From Nocardioides massiliensis (lineage in GTDB: Bacteria; Actinomycetota; Actinomycetes; Propionibacteriales; Nocardioidaceae), in contig NZ_JAUSQM010000001.1 in NCBI RefSeq assembly GCF_030811215.1, forward strand, positions 2,418,001 to 2,482,000: a stretch of 64,000 nucleotides of DNA, given 5' to 3'. Each line of letters opens with the position of its first letter. Positions within the stretch are counted from its first letter, which is position 1. The notes beneath the pieces were generated by a model. The model was given only the letters and a program-made list of their open reading frames with translations, was not told the origin of the DNA and made no database searches. This document shows positions 1-7,801 of the stretch, piece after piece. Made by a program: the position numbers and the translations under genes.

Positions 1-1
1 C

Positions 2-97
2 TTCCGTGAGCGCCGAAATCGTCACGTCGTAGCGAACGTCGCGATCGCTCGCGAGCTGGCCGGCTGGTGCTGGTCCCTGGCCGTGCTCGAGGAATAA
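2..97 (+). CDS. IS110-family transposase, C-terminal fragment cut by the window edge
   Basis: An open frame enters from the left edge and ends at TAA 95-97. The last 31 residues contain VAIARELAGWCWSLAVLEE, which I recognise as the usual C-terminal end of actinobacterial IS110-family transposases. The catalytic DEDD and serine domains lie outside the window, so I cannot say whether the gene is intact. It differs from the C-terminus of the other IS110 transposase here (48876-50117), so the two are different elements. Confidence 0.7.
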   Translation, partial: FRERRNRHVVANVAIARELAGWCWSLAVLEE

Positions 98-386
98 CCA
101 CCCCAGACCGCTTCGCCGACAAGGTGGGTGGAAGCAGCGCGTGGAGCGACCCGCGAAGCAACTATGAGCAGCCCGACTACACCGGGCGACGCTCGACCCT
201 AGACACGCGGTCCGCTCCTGCCGAACACCCCGTCCTGCGGTAATCAACCCGCGCATATCAGTCTGACCGCGGTCGCCAACGACACGCTCCCCACCGACCA
301 CATCGACGAAGCCAGAGGCGCCCGCCCCCACCAACGGGGACGGGCGCCTCACCCTGCCTCTTGACAGGAAATCACTACATATCAGT
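98..386 (+). mobile_element. 3' non-coding tail of the left-edge IS110 element
   Basis: About 290 bases after the transposase stop hold no plausible gene and look like the long non-coding end of an IS110-type element. TTGACA at 361-366 lies near the presumed terminus, as in elements that build a promoter across the joined ends of the excised circle. CATATCAGT occurs at 254-262 and again at 378-386; the second copy would be at or near the terminus, so the first could be an internal guide to it. The exact right boundary is not visible because the left end is missing. The stretch may encode a bridge-type RNA, which is inference. Confidence 0.5.
315..350 (+). terminator. Strong hairpin in the IS110 tail
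   Basis: A perfect 10-bp stem (GAGGCGCCCG / CGGGCGCCTC) continues past one C-A mismatch with four more C-G pairs around a 6-base loop. No T-run follows. It could be a terminator shielding the element or a structural part of its non-coding RNA. Confidence 0.55.
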
Positions 387-639
387 TGCGGTAGCGGCCC
401 TACGATTACGCCCCTCGCGCAACGAAGACGGCGCTTACGCCACTGGTCGAACTCGCCGCTCCATTCGGCCTGAGCGCTGGGCAGGCGTCCGGTCTCGTGT
501 GTCGGGGTGCGCCATTGCGGGTCTGTGCTCCAAGGCCTCTGTTCCGCAAGGTCTCATGGAGATCCGCACCACATCTCCTCAAGAGAGGGCTCCCTCGGCC
601 GTTATGGAACTCGAGCATTGGTTCTTGGGGAGGGGGGGC
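387..639. other. Intergenic, no gene seen
   Basis: The frame upstream of tadE stays open through this stretch, but the encoded sequence is arginine-rich without any recognisable domain. The only good ribosome binding site is at its right end, just before the tadE start. I see no convincing promoter or RNA gene. Confidence 0.5.
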
Positions 640-1140
640 GTGGCTCGTCATCGGCATGCGCGGATGGAGCAAGACAATGGGGCGGCAGCGGTCGAGTTCG
701 CGCTCGTGGGCTCGGTGCTGCTCCTGATCGTCTTCGGGGTGTTGCAGTACGGCCTGTACTTCAACGACTCACTGAATCTTCGCCAAGGCGTGCGCGAAGC
801 TGCACGGATGGCAGTGGTGAAGTCGCACTCCTGCGGAAGTGACGACAACCAGTGGGCGGCCTTCGAGTGCACCGTGAGGGAACAGGTGAACGCGCTCACC
901 GGACCGGCGCAGGTCCGGGTGACCGCGCCAGAGGGTTGGGCGAAGGGTCGCCCGTTGCTGGTCTGTGCGGTGGTGGATTCCGGTGCTGATCTCGGTCTGC
1001 TGCCGATGCCGAACGGCGGGGTCATCTCTACCAAGTTGCGCATGTCCATCGAGGTCGACGACGTGGAGCCGACCGGGGCGGTCGCCATGGCTAAGGCGTC
1101 CGTCGACCCGTCGGGGGACGCGTGGGCGTGGTGCAGGTGA
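640..1140 (+). CDS. TadE-like pilus/secretion pseudopilin protein
   Basis: A 166-residue protein with a short charged N-terminus (DNGAAAVEFALVG), one hydrophobic helix at about residues 22-42 and a small extracytoplasmic domain with three cysteines. This is the architecture of TadE-like minor pseudopilins of Flp/Tad pili. GTG 640 was chosen because a GGGAGGGG ribosome binding site precedes it; ATG 664 is the alternative. The stop overlaps the next gene, so the two are probably translated together. No Tad ATPase, prepilin peptidase or platform gene is in the window, so the pair may be an orphan or serve a system encoded elsewhere. Confidence 0.7.
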   Translation: MARHRHARMEQDNGAAAVEFALVGSVLLLIVFGVLQYGLYFNDSLNLRQGVREAARMAVVKSHSCGSDDNQWAAFECTVREQVNALTGPAQVRVTAPEGWAKGRPLLVCAVVDSGADLGLLPMPNGGVISTKLRMSIEVDDVEPTGAVAMAKASVDPSGDAWAWCR

Positions 1141-2384
1141 GTGCCCCCGGGCGCGATGAGTCAGGCGCCATCGCTCTCCTGGTCGCGTTCATCGCTGTCG
1201 CCCTTCTGCTCGTCGTGGGTCTGGTGATGGACCTCGGCCTTGCTCGCGACGTACGTGCACAGTCGCAGAACGCGGCGGACGCCTCGGCGCTCGCAGCGGG
1301 GACAGCGTTGTACGACGATCAGGGTCGCGTTGACCTGGCCGCAGCGGTGCAAGCGGCTCAGACCTATGCAGCCGAGAACTTCGGCGTCTCCGAGGCGGAC
1401 TGGGAGGGGTGTACCGACCCAGACCGACTCGTGCATGCTGCGGACGGAAGCGGTTGCATCTCGTTCGACGACGTCGCGCGACCCTCAAAGGTGCGGGTGC
1501 GTATCCCCACGCGGGAGGTGAAGCCGGCGTTCGGCGGACTCGCCGGGATCGAGAGCATCCCGATCGGTACCGCGGCGCAAGCGGCCCTCCTCCCGGGAGA
1601 GGTGTACCGGTGCGCGTTGTGCGTGCTCGGACAGGGGACGCACGACGTGGGCAACGGCGACATCACCGTGGAGAACAGCGGCGTGCACATCAACGGCAGC
1701 ATCGTCGCCGGCCCCAACGGGCACGTCACGGCGGTGGCACACCAGATCACGGTCGAGGGCACCGCCACCGGGCACAACTTCGTCCCGAAGGCCCGGACTG
1801 GCGCCGGTCGAGTGGGCGATCCGTTGGCGGGGCTGGCGCTCCCCGACCTCCGAGGTATTCCGGCGAAGTTGAATCCTTGTGCGGACGGACCTGGCGTCTA
1901 CGGTGCCCACGAGCTCCCGGACAGAACCTGCGTCCTGCAACCGGGCCTCTACGTCCTGACAGGCCGTTGGGGGCTCAAGAACAACACCGATCTTCGAGGC
2001 ACGGGCGTCACGTTGTTTGCGACCTGCGGGACGGCCGTGGCGCCGAGGAACTGCCAGCCCGGCGAAGCTGGTGGCCAGTTCGACGCCACCAACGGAGACG
2101 TCACGATCACGGCAGGGGCGATCCCCGGTATCGCGATCCTGTACGACCGCCACAACACCGCCGAGGTCCGGGTCCAGGGAAACGGCGTCACCAACATCAC
2201 CGGGACCGTGTACGCCGCCTCCGCACGGCTCTACGCGAACGGCAACTCGGGCAACGGGGTCACCAACGGGTCGATCGTGGTGCGGGGCATCTACCTGAAC
2301 GGCAACAAGTCCCACCTGCGGGTCACCAACGGGCTCACCCAGACGTGGCAACGGCCACCTGGGAGTCTGCACCTGCAGAATTGA
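1137..2384 (+). CDS. TadG-like protein with a repetitive polymer-type C-terminal domain
   Basis: A 415-residue protein starting with the Tad N-terminal signature (DESGAIALLVAFIAVAL) that forms a membrane helix at about residues 8-30, followed by the typical ADASALAAGTAL segment. The large C-terminal part is rich in Asn, Gly, Thr and Val with repeated NG/GN turns (VENSGVHINGSI, NGDVTI, VQGNGVTNITG), suggesting a beta-helix or beta-solenoid outside the cell. GTG 1137 overlaps the tadE stop by four bases; GTG 1122, 1128 and 1131 are alternatives. A role in an envelope-anchored assembly with the preceding TadE-like protein is inferred. Its ligand is unknown. Confidence 0.65.
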   Translation: MSAPGRDESGAIALLVAFIAVALLLVVGLVMDLGLARDVRAQSQNAADASALAAGTALYDDQGRVDLAAAVQAAQTYAAENFGVSEADWEGCTDPDRLVHAADGSGCISFDDVARPSKVRVRIPTREVKPAFGGLAGIESIPIGTAAQAALLPGEVYRCALCVLGQGTHDVGNGDITVENSGVHINGSIVAGPNGHVTAVAHQITVEGTATGHNFVPKARTGAGRVGDPLAGLALPDLRGIPAKLNPCADGPGVYGAHELPDRTCVLQPGLYVLTGRWGLKNNTDLRGTGVTLFATCGTAVAPRNCQPGEAGGQFDATNGDVTITAGAIPGIAILYDRHNTAEVRVQGNGVTNITGTVYAASARLYANGNSGNGVTNGSIVVRGIYLNGNKSHLRVTNGLTQTWQRPPGSLHLQN

Positions 2385-2490
2385 CGCATGGGCCGGCGCG
2401 ACCGTCAGCCGTCCCCAGCCCGGCGTGAGCCGTTGTTGTCCCCAGTACCGGTCGTGCGAGGACGGTGCGGAGTGCCCTTTGTAAGAGGTT

Positions 2491-2507
2491 CTCCTCCTAC
2501 GGAGGAG
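2491..2507 (+). promoter_or_regulatory. Hairpin enclosing the yraN ribosome binding site
   Basis: CTCCTCC at 2491-2497 pairs perfectly with GGAGGAG at 2501-2507 across a TAC loop. The right arm is the Shine-Dalgarno sequence of yraN, whose ATG is at 2515. The structure would hide the site until melted, so translational control or coupling is plausible. Confidence 0.5.
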
Positions 2508-2514
2508 GACCCTG

Positions 2515-2913
2515 ATGCACTCAGATCCCACGGTCGCGTCGCGTTCTGGCGCGACCGCAGCCCAGAAGCACGCCCTCGGCGAGTACGGCGAGCGCATCGC
2601 CGTACGCCATCTGACCGACCAGGGGATGGTGGTGCTCGAGCAGAACTGGCGCTGTGACGCTGGCGAGCTCGACATCGTGCTCAAAGACGGCCGGGCGCTG
2701 GTGGTCTGCGAGGTCAAGACCCGCAGCAGCAATGCTTTCGGCTCGCCGTTGGAGGGCGTCACCGTTGCGAAGGCGCAGCGCCTGCGCCGGCTGGCGGCGA
2801 AGTGGATCGAGGCGCGCGGCGTTCACCCGCCCGAGGTGCGGATCGACGTCGTCGGCGTGTTGCGGTCCCGCTCGGGTCCCGCGCAGGTCGAGCACATCCG
2901 CGGGGTCGGCTGA
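2515..2913 (+). CDS. yraN: YraN family (UPF0102) predicted nuclease-fold protein
   Basis: A 132-residue protein with the UPF0102 fold, related to Holliday-junction-resolvase-like nucleases. Visible landmarks are the N-terminal LGEYGERIA motif (residues 21-29), GELDIV with Asp53, and VVCEVKTRS with Glu66 and Lys68, matching a D-ExK nuclease core. The biochemical role of the family is poorly defined. It heads a compact operon: its TGA shares one base with the ATG of the ComM-like gene. An unusually strong GGAGGAGG ribosome binding site sits inside a hairpin. Confidence 0.88.
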   Translation: MHSDPTVASRSGATAAQKHALGEYGERIAVRHLTDQGMVVLEQNWRCDAGELDIVLKDGRALVVCEVKTRSSNAFGSPLEGVTVAKAQRLRRLAAKWIEARGVHPPEVRIDVVGVLRSRSGPAQVEHIRGVG

Positions 2914-4541
2914 TGGGGTACGCCACGGCCCGCTCCATCACGCTCACCGGAGCGAGCGGCCACCTGGTCGACGTACAGGTCGACGTCTCCCAAGGACTGA
3001 TCGCGACGATGATCGTCGGTCGACCGGACCCGTCGATCAGCGAGGGTCGGGACCGGTGCCGCGCGGCCGTGACCAACAGTCGGTTCCCGTGGCCGGTGAC
3101 CCGGCGTACGACGATCCTTCTCGCACCCACCGACCTGCCGAAGCGCGGGCCGCACTTCGACCTGGCCATGGCTCTCGCCGTACTCGCGGCCGCGGGCGAC
3201 TCGCTGGCGCCGCAGGGCGAGCCGACGCGCAGGCTCAAGCCGGACATGCTCGCCGACACTGTCTTCCTCGGTGAGCTCCGGCTCGATGGGGGACTGCGCT
3301 GCGTGCCGGCGGTGCTGCCGATGGTGATGGCTGCGCGCGCTCACGGCATCGCCCGCGTGATCGTCCCCGAGCCGCAGGTCGCGGAGGCGACGATGGTGCC
3401 GGGGATCGAGGTCATCGGTGCACGATCGCTCGCCCAGGTGGTCGCGGTGCTGCGCGGCGACGAGATCCCCGACGCGCCGCCGGTCGACGGGGCGTCGCAG
3501 GCGTCGTTCCTGCGGTGGCGAGGCGAGGACCGGCTGCATGACCTGGACCTGGCCGATGTGCTCGGGATGGAGGACGCGCGTTTCGCGCTCGAGGTCGCTG
3601 CGGCCGGCGGCCACCACCTGATGATCACCGGACCCAAGGGCGCCGGGAAGACGACGCTGGCCGAGCGTCTTCCGGGTCTGTTGCCGGACCTCACCGTCGA
3701 GGAGTCCCTGGAACTCACCGCGCTGCACTCCCTCGCCGGGGTCCTCGACCCCGCTGCTCCGCGGCTGGTGCGACCGCCGTTCTTCGCGCCGCACCACTCG
3801 TCCACCCGGGCCAGTCTGCTGGGTGGCGGCAGCGGGAAGGTGCGGCCCGGCGAGCTCAGCCGGGCTCACCTCGGCGTCCTCTTCCTCGACGAGTTCCCCC
3901 TGTTCAGCAGCGACATCGTCGAGGCGCTGCGTCAACCGCTCGAGAGCGGTGAGGTGACGATCGCGCGGGGCGAGGAGACCGCGACGTACCCAGCCCGCAC
4001 CATGTTCGTGCTCGCCATGAACCCGTGCCCGTGTGGCGACTACTCACCGAGTGCCGGAGCGCAGGACCGTTGCGTCTGCGCGGAGGTCAAACGCCGCGAG
4101 TACCGCCGGAAGATCTCGGGCCCGGTCGCCGACCGCATAGACATCGTGCGGTACGTCGAGCCACTTCGACCCCACGAGGCGCGCGATCCGCTGGCCTCGC
4201 CCGAACCCAGCGCCGTCGTCCGCGCCCGCGTCGAGGCGGCACGGGCACGCCAGAGCACGCGGTACGCCGAGACGCCGTGGCGGCTCAACGCCGACGTACC
4301 GGGGCCGGTCCTGTTGTCGGACTTCCCGTTGACGGAGGAGGGGCGACGGTTGCTCGACACCGAGCTCTACGGCGGGTCGCTCACCCGTCGTGGAGCGACA
4401 CGGGTCCATCGTCTCGCCTGGACGATCGCCGACCTGTTCAGCTCCGCGCGCCCCGGGTCGGTCGAGGTCGACATGGCACTCCGCCTGCGCACGGGACGGC
4501 CGTTGGAAGCGCGGTGGCTCCAAGAGCGGTCCGCCTCATGA
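2913..4541 (+). CDS. comM: YifB/ComM-type Mg-chelatase-like AAA+ ATPase
   Basis: 542 residues. An N-terminal ChlI-like/Lon-protease-like fold (about 1-190) is followed by an AAA+ module with Walker A GPKGAGKTT at 240-248 and Walker B LGVLFLDEF, and then a C-terminal Mg-chelatase-type lid. ComM proteins are helicase-like motors that help integrate incoming DNA by branch migration in natural transformation; many non-competent bacteria keep them too. ATG 2913 overlaps the yraN stop by one base and the stop overlaps dprA by four, so yraN-comM-dprA is one translationally coupled unit. The DNA-processing context supports the call. Confidence 0.93.
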   Translation: MGYATARSITLTGASGHLVDVQVDVSQGLIATMIVGRPDPSISEGRDRCRAAVTNSRFPWPVTRRTTILLAPTDLPKRGPHFDLAMALAVLAAAGDSLAPQGEPTRRLKPDMLADTVFLGELRLDGGLRCVPAVLPMVMAARAHGIARVIVPEPQVAEATMVPGIEVIGARSLAQVVAVLRGDEIPDAPPVDGASQASFLRWRGEDRLHDLDLADVLGMEDARFALEVAAAGGHHLMITGPKGAGKTTLAERLPGLLPDLTVEESLELTALHSLAGVLDPAAPRLVRPPFFAPHHSSTRASLLGGGSGKVRPGELSRAHLGVLFLDEFPLFSSDIVEALRQPLESGEVTIARGEETATYPARTMFVLAMNPCPCGDYSPSAGAQDRCVCAEVKRREYRRKISGPVADRIDIVRYVEPLRPHEARDPLASPEPSAVVRARVEAARARQSTRYAETPWRLNADVPGPVLLSDFPLTEEGRRLLDTELYGGSLTRRGATRVHRLAWTIADLFSSARPGSVEVDMALRLRTGRPLEARWLQERSAS

Positions 4542-5677
4542 CCGCGTCAGCGGAGGAGCGGGAGGCGCGTGCGGCACTGTCCCGGCTGACCGAGCCCGGG
4601 CGCCGCAACCTCGCGCAGGCGGTGGCGCAGCACGGCGCTGTGCTCGTGCTGGAGGAGATCCGTTCCGAGAGCGACGTGCTCGGGAATCGCAGCGACCTGG
4701 CCGATCGACTGCGCGGGCTCGACGCCCGCGCGGAGCTTGATCGCGCTGCGGAGCAGGGCATCCGGTTCGTCATTCCTGGCGACGATGAGTGGCCGTCGGC
4801 GGTCGACGGGCTCAACGACTGCGGGCAGGTCGACGGCAGCGGGGGAGCGCCGCTCGGGTTGTGGGCCCGCGGGCCCTTGCGGCTCGACGAGGTCGCCATC
4901 CAGGCGGTCGCAGTGGTGGGCTCGCGCTCCGCGACGACGTACGGCACCACGGTCGCCGGAGACCTCTCGGCACGCATGGCCCACGAGGGGTGGACGGTGG
5001 TCTCCGGTGGAGCCTTCGGCATCGACCAGGCGGCGCACCGTGGCGCGCTGGCCGAGGGTCGGACCGCGGTCGTGCTCGCGTGCGGGGTGGATCGGGCCTA
5101 CCCGATCGCCCACCAGCGGCTGCTCGGGTTCGTCGCCGAGCACGGCGTGATCGTGTCCGAGCTGCCGCCAGGGTGCACGGTGACCCGCGGCAGGTTTCTG
5201 ACCCGCAACCGTGTGATCGCCGCTCTCTCGTCGGGCACCGTCGTGATCGAGGCGGCCCTGCGCAGCGGTGCGATCAACACTGCCTCGTGGACCAACGAGC
5301 TCGGTCGTCCGTTGATGGCGGTCCCCGGTCCGGTGACGAGCGCAGCCTCGGCGGGCGCGCACCAGCTGATCCGCAACCGGGGTGCGGTCCTCGTCACCCG
5401 CGGCGAGGAGGTCCTCGAGCTGCTCGCGCCGATGGGCAGTCGGACGCTCGACGAGCCGCGTGGCGCTGAGTCCCCGCGCGACTGGCTCGACCCGATCGAG
5501 AAGCGCGTGCTGGATGCGTTGCCCGTACGCCGCCCCGCCGGTCTTGCCTCGCTTGCGTCGACCGCCGGCCTCGCCCGGCCGCGGGTCCGTCGGTCGCTGG
5601 CTGTGCTCGAGGAGGCGGGGTTCGCCGAGGCCAGCGAGGACGGGTGGCGCCTGGGGCCTCTGGGGCGCAGCACCTGA
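4538..5677 (+). CDS. dprA: DNA-processing protein DprA
   Basis: 379 residues. DprA binds single-stranded DNA and loads RecA during transformation. The Rossmann-like core shows AVVGSRSATTYG, SGGAFGIDQAAHRG, a cysteine-containing VVLACGVDRAYP and the TRGRFLTRNRVIAALS motif. A C-terminal winged-helix domain (about 310-375) follows. The ATG overlaps the comM stop in an ATGA arrangement. Retention of dprA with comM is common in actinobacteria without proven competence; no uptake machinery is visible here apart from the TadE/TadG pair. Confidence 0.93.
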   Translation: MTASAEEREARAALSRLTEPGRRNLAQAVAQHGAVLVLEEIRSESDVLGNRSDLADRLRGLDARAELDRAAEQGIRFVIPGDDEWPSAVDGLNDCGQVDGSGGAPLGLWARGPLRLDEVAIQAVAVVGSRSATTYGTTVAGDLSARMAHEGWTVVSGGAFGIDQAAHRGALAEGRTAVVLACGVDRAYPIAHQRLLGFVAEHGVIVSELPPGCTVTRGRFLTRNRVIAALSSGTVVIEAALRSGAINTASWTNELGRPLMAVPGPVTSAASAGAHQLIRNRGAVLVTRGEEVLELLAPMGSRTLDEPRGAESPRDWLDPIEKRVLDALPVRRPAGLASLASTAGLARPRVRRSLAVLEEAGFAEASEDGWRLGPLGRST

Positions 5678-5721
5678 CGGCGCGCCCTGCGTGGCGCGCT
5701 CGCCGGAGGACGCCCCGCTCC

Positions 5722-5727
5722 TAGGCT
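5722..5727 (+). promoter_or_regulatory. -10 element for leaderless xerC transcript
   Basis: TAGGCT ends six bases before the xerC ATG, the spacing expected when transcription starts at the initiation codon. No Shine-Dalgarno sequence is present, supporting a leaderless mRNA. Confidence 0.5.
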
Positions 5728-5733
5728 CCAAGC

Positions 5734-6693
5734 ATGACCGCAGATCCGACTGAGGCGGGCTCGGGCTCCGCCGACCCGGACCTGCCGGAGTCCTTCGCCC
5801 GGGTGCTGGCCGACTACGAGCGACACCTCGCGGTGGAGCGCGACCTCACCCCACACTCGGTGCGCGCCTACGTCGGTGACGTCACCGGGCTGCTCGAGCA
5901 CGCCGCACGGCTCGGCCACCACGAGCTCGACGGTCTGGACCTGCGCCTGCTGCGCAGCTGGTTGGCCAAGCAGCAGACGCTGGGCCTGGCGCGCACGACC
6001 TTGGCGCGCCGCGCGACCGCTGCCCGCGTCTTCACCCGATGGGCAGCCCGGACCGGCCGCGCATCCACCGACGCCGGCGCGCTGCTCGGCTCACCCAAGC
6101 CGCACCGGACGCTGCCGCCCGTGCTGCGCCGCGACGAGGCGCGCGACCTGCTCACCGAGGCTGCCACCCACGCGGCCGACGGCACGCCCGAGGGGCTGCG
6201 CGACGCCGCTGTGCTCGAGCTCCTGTATGCCACCGGGATCCGGGTGGGGGAGCTGTGCGGCCTCGACGTCGACGACCTGGATCGGGAGCGGCGGGTCGTC
6301 CGCGTGCTCGGCAAGGGACGCAAGGAGCGGGCCGTGCCGTTCGGCAAGCCGGCCGAGGACGCCGTCGACGCCTGGCTGGTGCGGGGTCGCCCGGAGCTGG
6401 CCGCTGACCGCTCCGGCAGCGCGCTCTTCCTCGGAGCCCGCGGCGGACGGTTGGACCAGCGGCGCGTCCGCGAGCTCGTGCACGCCCGCATCGCCGCCGT
6501 CCCTGGCGCGCCCGACCTCGGCCCGCACGGACTGCGCCACACGGCTGCGACCCACCTGCTGGAGGGCGGCGCGGACCTGCGGGTCGTCCAGGAGCTGCTC
6601 GGCCACAGCACGCTGGCGACGACGCAGCTCTACACCCACGTGAGCACTGACCGGCTACGCCAGGCCTACCGTCAGGCCCACCCGCGCGCCTGA
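5734..6693 (+). CDS. xerC: Tyrosine recombinase XerC
   Basis: 319 residues. An N-terminal SAM-like core-binding domain (about 20-110) precedes the catalytic domain. All active-site residues are visible: Arg170 (ATGIRVGEL), Lys194 (GKGRKERAVPFG), His265 and Arg268 (HGLRH), His291 (LGHS) and Tyr300 (TQLYTHV). XerC acts with XerD at the chromosomal dif site to resolve dimers. The housekeeping neighbourhood after dprA and the absence of integrase-type flanking repeats argue against a phage or island integrase. The 3' end overlaps the convergent M23 peptidase gene by 39 bases. Confidence 0.92.
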   Translation: MTADPTEAGSGSADPDLPESFARVLADYERHLAVERDLTPHSVRAYVGDVTGLLEHAARLGHHELDGLDLRLLRSWLAKQQTLGLARTTLARRATAARVFTRWAARTGRASTDAGALLGSPKPHRTLPPVLRRDEARDLLTEAATHAADGTPEGLRDAAVLELLYATGIRVGELCGLDVDDLDRERRVVRVLGKGRKERAVPFGKPAEDAVDAWLVRGRPELAADRSGSALFLGARGGRLDQRRVRELVHARIAAVPGAPDLGPHGLRHTAATHLLEGGADLRVVQELLGHSTLATTQLYTHVSTDRLRQAYRQAHPRA

Positions 6694-7302
6694 CTCCACG
6701 GGCAGGGCAGCGGCGGCCAGCGCGGACGACGGGGCCGGGCCGCTGGGGCCGAACCCGCGAGTGCTGGGCAGGCCGTCCCACGGCACCAGCCGGACGGGGC
6801 CGCCGCCGACCAGGGTCAACGGGTCGACGTACTCGTCACCGGTGAAGGTGGTGTGGATGAGGCCCCAGTGCAGGCAATACAACGGAGCGCAGTGGCCCGG
6901 TGTCGGCGCCAGCGTGCCCAGTCGCCCGCCCCGCGCGACCACGTCACCGACGCTGACCTCGACGTCGACGGGCTCGTACGTCGTACGCCGCCCTCCGTGG
7001 TCGACCACCACGACACCACGACCGGCCAGCATGCCGGCGTAGCTGATGGTGCCGCCCAGCGCAGCGCGGACCGGTTGGCCGACGTACCCCCGGAGGTCGA
7101 CGCCGCGGTGCCCCGCGCCCCACGTCACCGCCGGCGGGTCGAAGCCCTTCACCACCTCGGGGCGCGGGTCGAGGGGCCACACACCATCGGTGGACGCAGG
7201 CTCGCCGAACCCGGCCGCGGGCGACGAGGCCACGAGGAGGATGAGCGCGACGAGCACTGCCATCAGGGATGCCCGGCACGAGGTCCGGAGGGCGGAGGTC
7301 AT
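6655..7302 (-). CDS. Secreted M23 family metallopeptidase
   Basis: A 215-residue LytM/M23 peptidase predicted to cut peptidoglycan cross-links or activate other hydrolases. ATG 7302 is chosen because it begins a typical Sec signal peptide (SLMAVLVALILLVASSPAAG); the open frame extends further upstream without domain support. Zinc-site motifs are present: HRGVDL (first His and Asp) and LHWGL, the usual actinobacterial form of the second motif. The stop lies inside the convergent xerC gene. No clear ribosome binding site precedes the start, so the start is less certain than the domain. Confidence 0.85.
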   Translation of the reverse strand: MTSALRTSCRASLMAVLVALILLVASSPAAGFGEPASTDGVWPLDPRPEVVKGFDPPAVTWGAGHRGVDLRGYVGQPVRAALGGTISYAGMLAGRGVVVVDHGGRRTTYEPVDVEVSVGDVVARGGRLGTLAPTPGHCAPLYCLHWGLIHTTFTGDEYVDPLTLVGGGPVRLVPWDGLPSTRGFGPSGPAPSSALAAAALPVESGARVGLTVGLA

Positions 7303-7463
7303 CGCAACATCCAAGGACGGGCGGGCCGGCGGTTGGGGCGCGTCGCCAACGCCGGTGGAGGAGCAGCTCTCGCGGTCGGATGGGGACGCCGAGCGGTCGC
7401 TGGCACCGTCGGCACGGATCCGGCACCCGGCGCCGCCGTACACGCTCGGTCCCACCGGTCACA

Positions 7464-7510
7464 CTTCGGACAGGTTGTTGCGCGACACGCCGGCGAGAAC
7501 CTGTCCGAAG
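7464..7510. repeat. Perfect 13-bp inverted repeat, 21-base spacer
   Basis: CTTCGGACAGGTT (7464-7476) is repeated in inverted orientation at 7498-7510. The spacing fits either an operator bound by a dimer on two half-sites or a long hairpin in a transcript. It lies between divergent genes, so it could control either. Confidence 0.7.
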
Positions 7511-7762
7511 CGCTGAAGTCGCCACAGATGTGGCGTTTTGTGGGGCAGGTGGGGCGACCCCGGGGGCCGATTAGGCCAACCCCCACCCCCGGACCTACGA
7601 TTGAGGCAGCGGCCCGCGTGTGCGGGTCGACTTCGCGCGCTCGTTTCCAGACTCCGCTACGGCGGGGACCGGGCGACGACCTCCAGTCCTGGGCAACCGG
7701 GTCGGGTCGCGCCGAGCGCCAGGGCGGGACACGCACCGGGCGTGCCCTGCGACAAACTGGAC

Positions 7763-7779
7763 GGCCCCCGCGTGGGGCC
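7763..7779 (+). promoter_or_regulatory. Leader hairpin upstream of rpsB
   Basis: GGCCCC (7763-7768) pairs with GGGGCC (7774-7779) over a 5-base loop, ending a few bases before the GAAGAGG ribosome binding site of rpsB. It may be part of an S2 autoregulatory leader. I do not recognise a defined leader family. Confidence 0.4.
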
Positions 7780-7801
7780 ATGAAGAAGAGGTACGGACAC
7801 C

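Larger units (their letters stand above)
7303..7801. other. Divergent intergenic region between the M23 gene and rpsB
   Basis: About 500 bases without a supported gene. It must hold the promoters of the M23 peptidase (minus) and the rpsB-tsf operon (plus). Its main visible features are a perfect 13-bp inverted repeat at 7464-7510 and a short hairpin just before the rpsB ribosome binding site. Confidence 0.6.

Noticed and set aside
361-639. N-terminal extension of the TadE-like gene to 361
   Set aside because: The extension starts inside the IS110 terminus, lacks a ribosome binding site and encodes unstructured Arg-rich sequence.
5734-6693. Tyrosine recombinase as integrase of a genomic island
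   Set aside because: It has XerC features and a conserved housekeeping position; no attachment-site repeats or cargo are visible.
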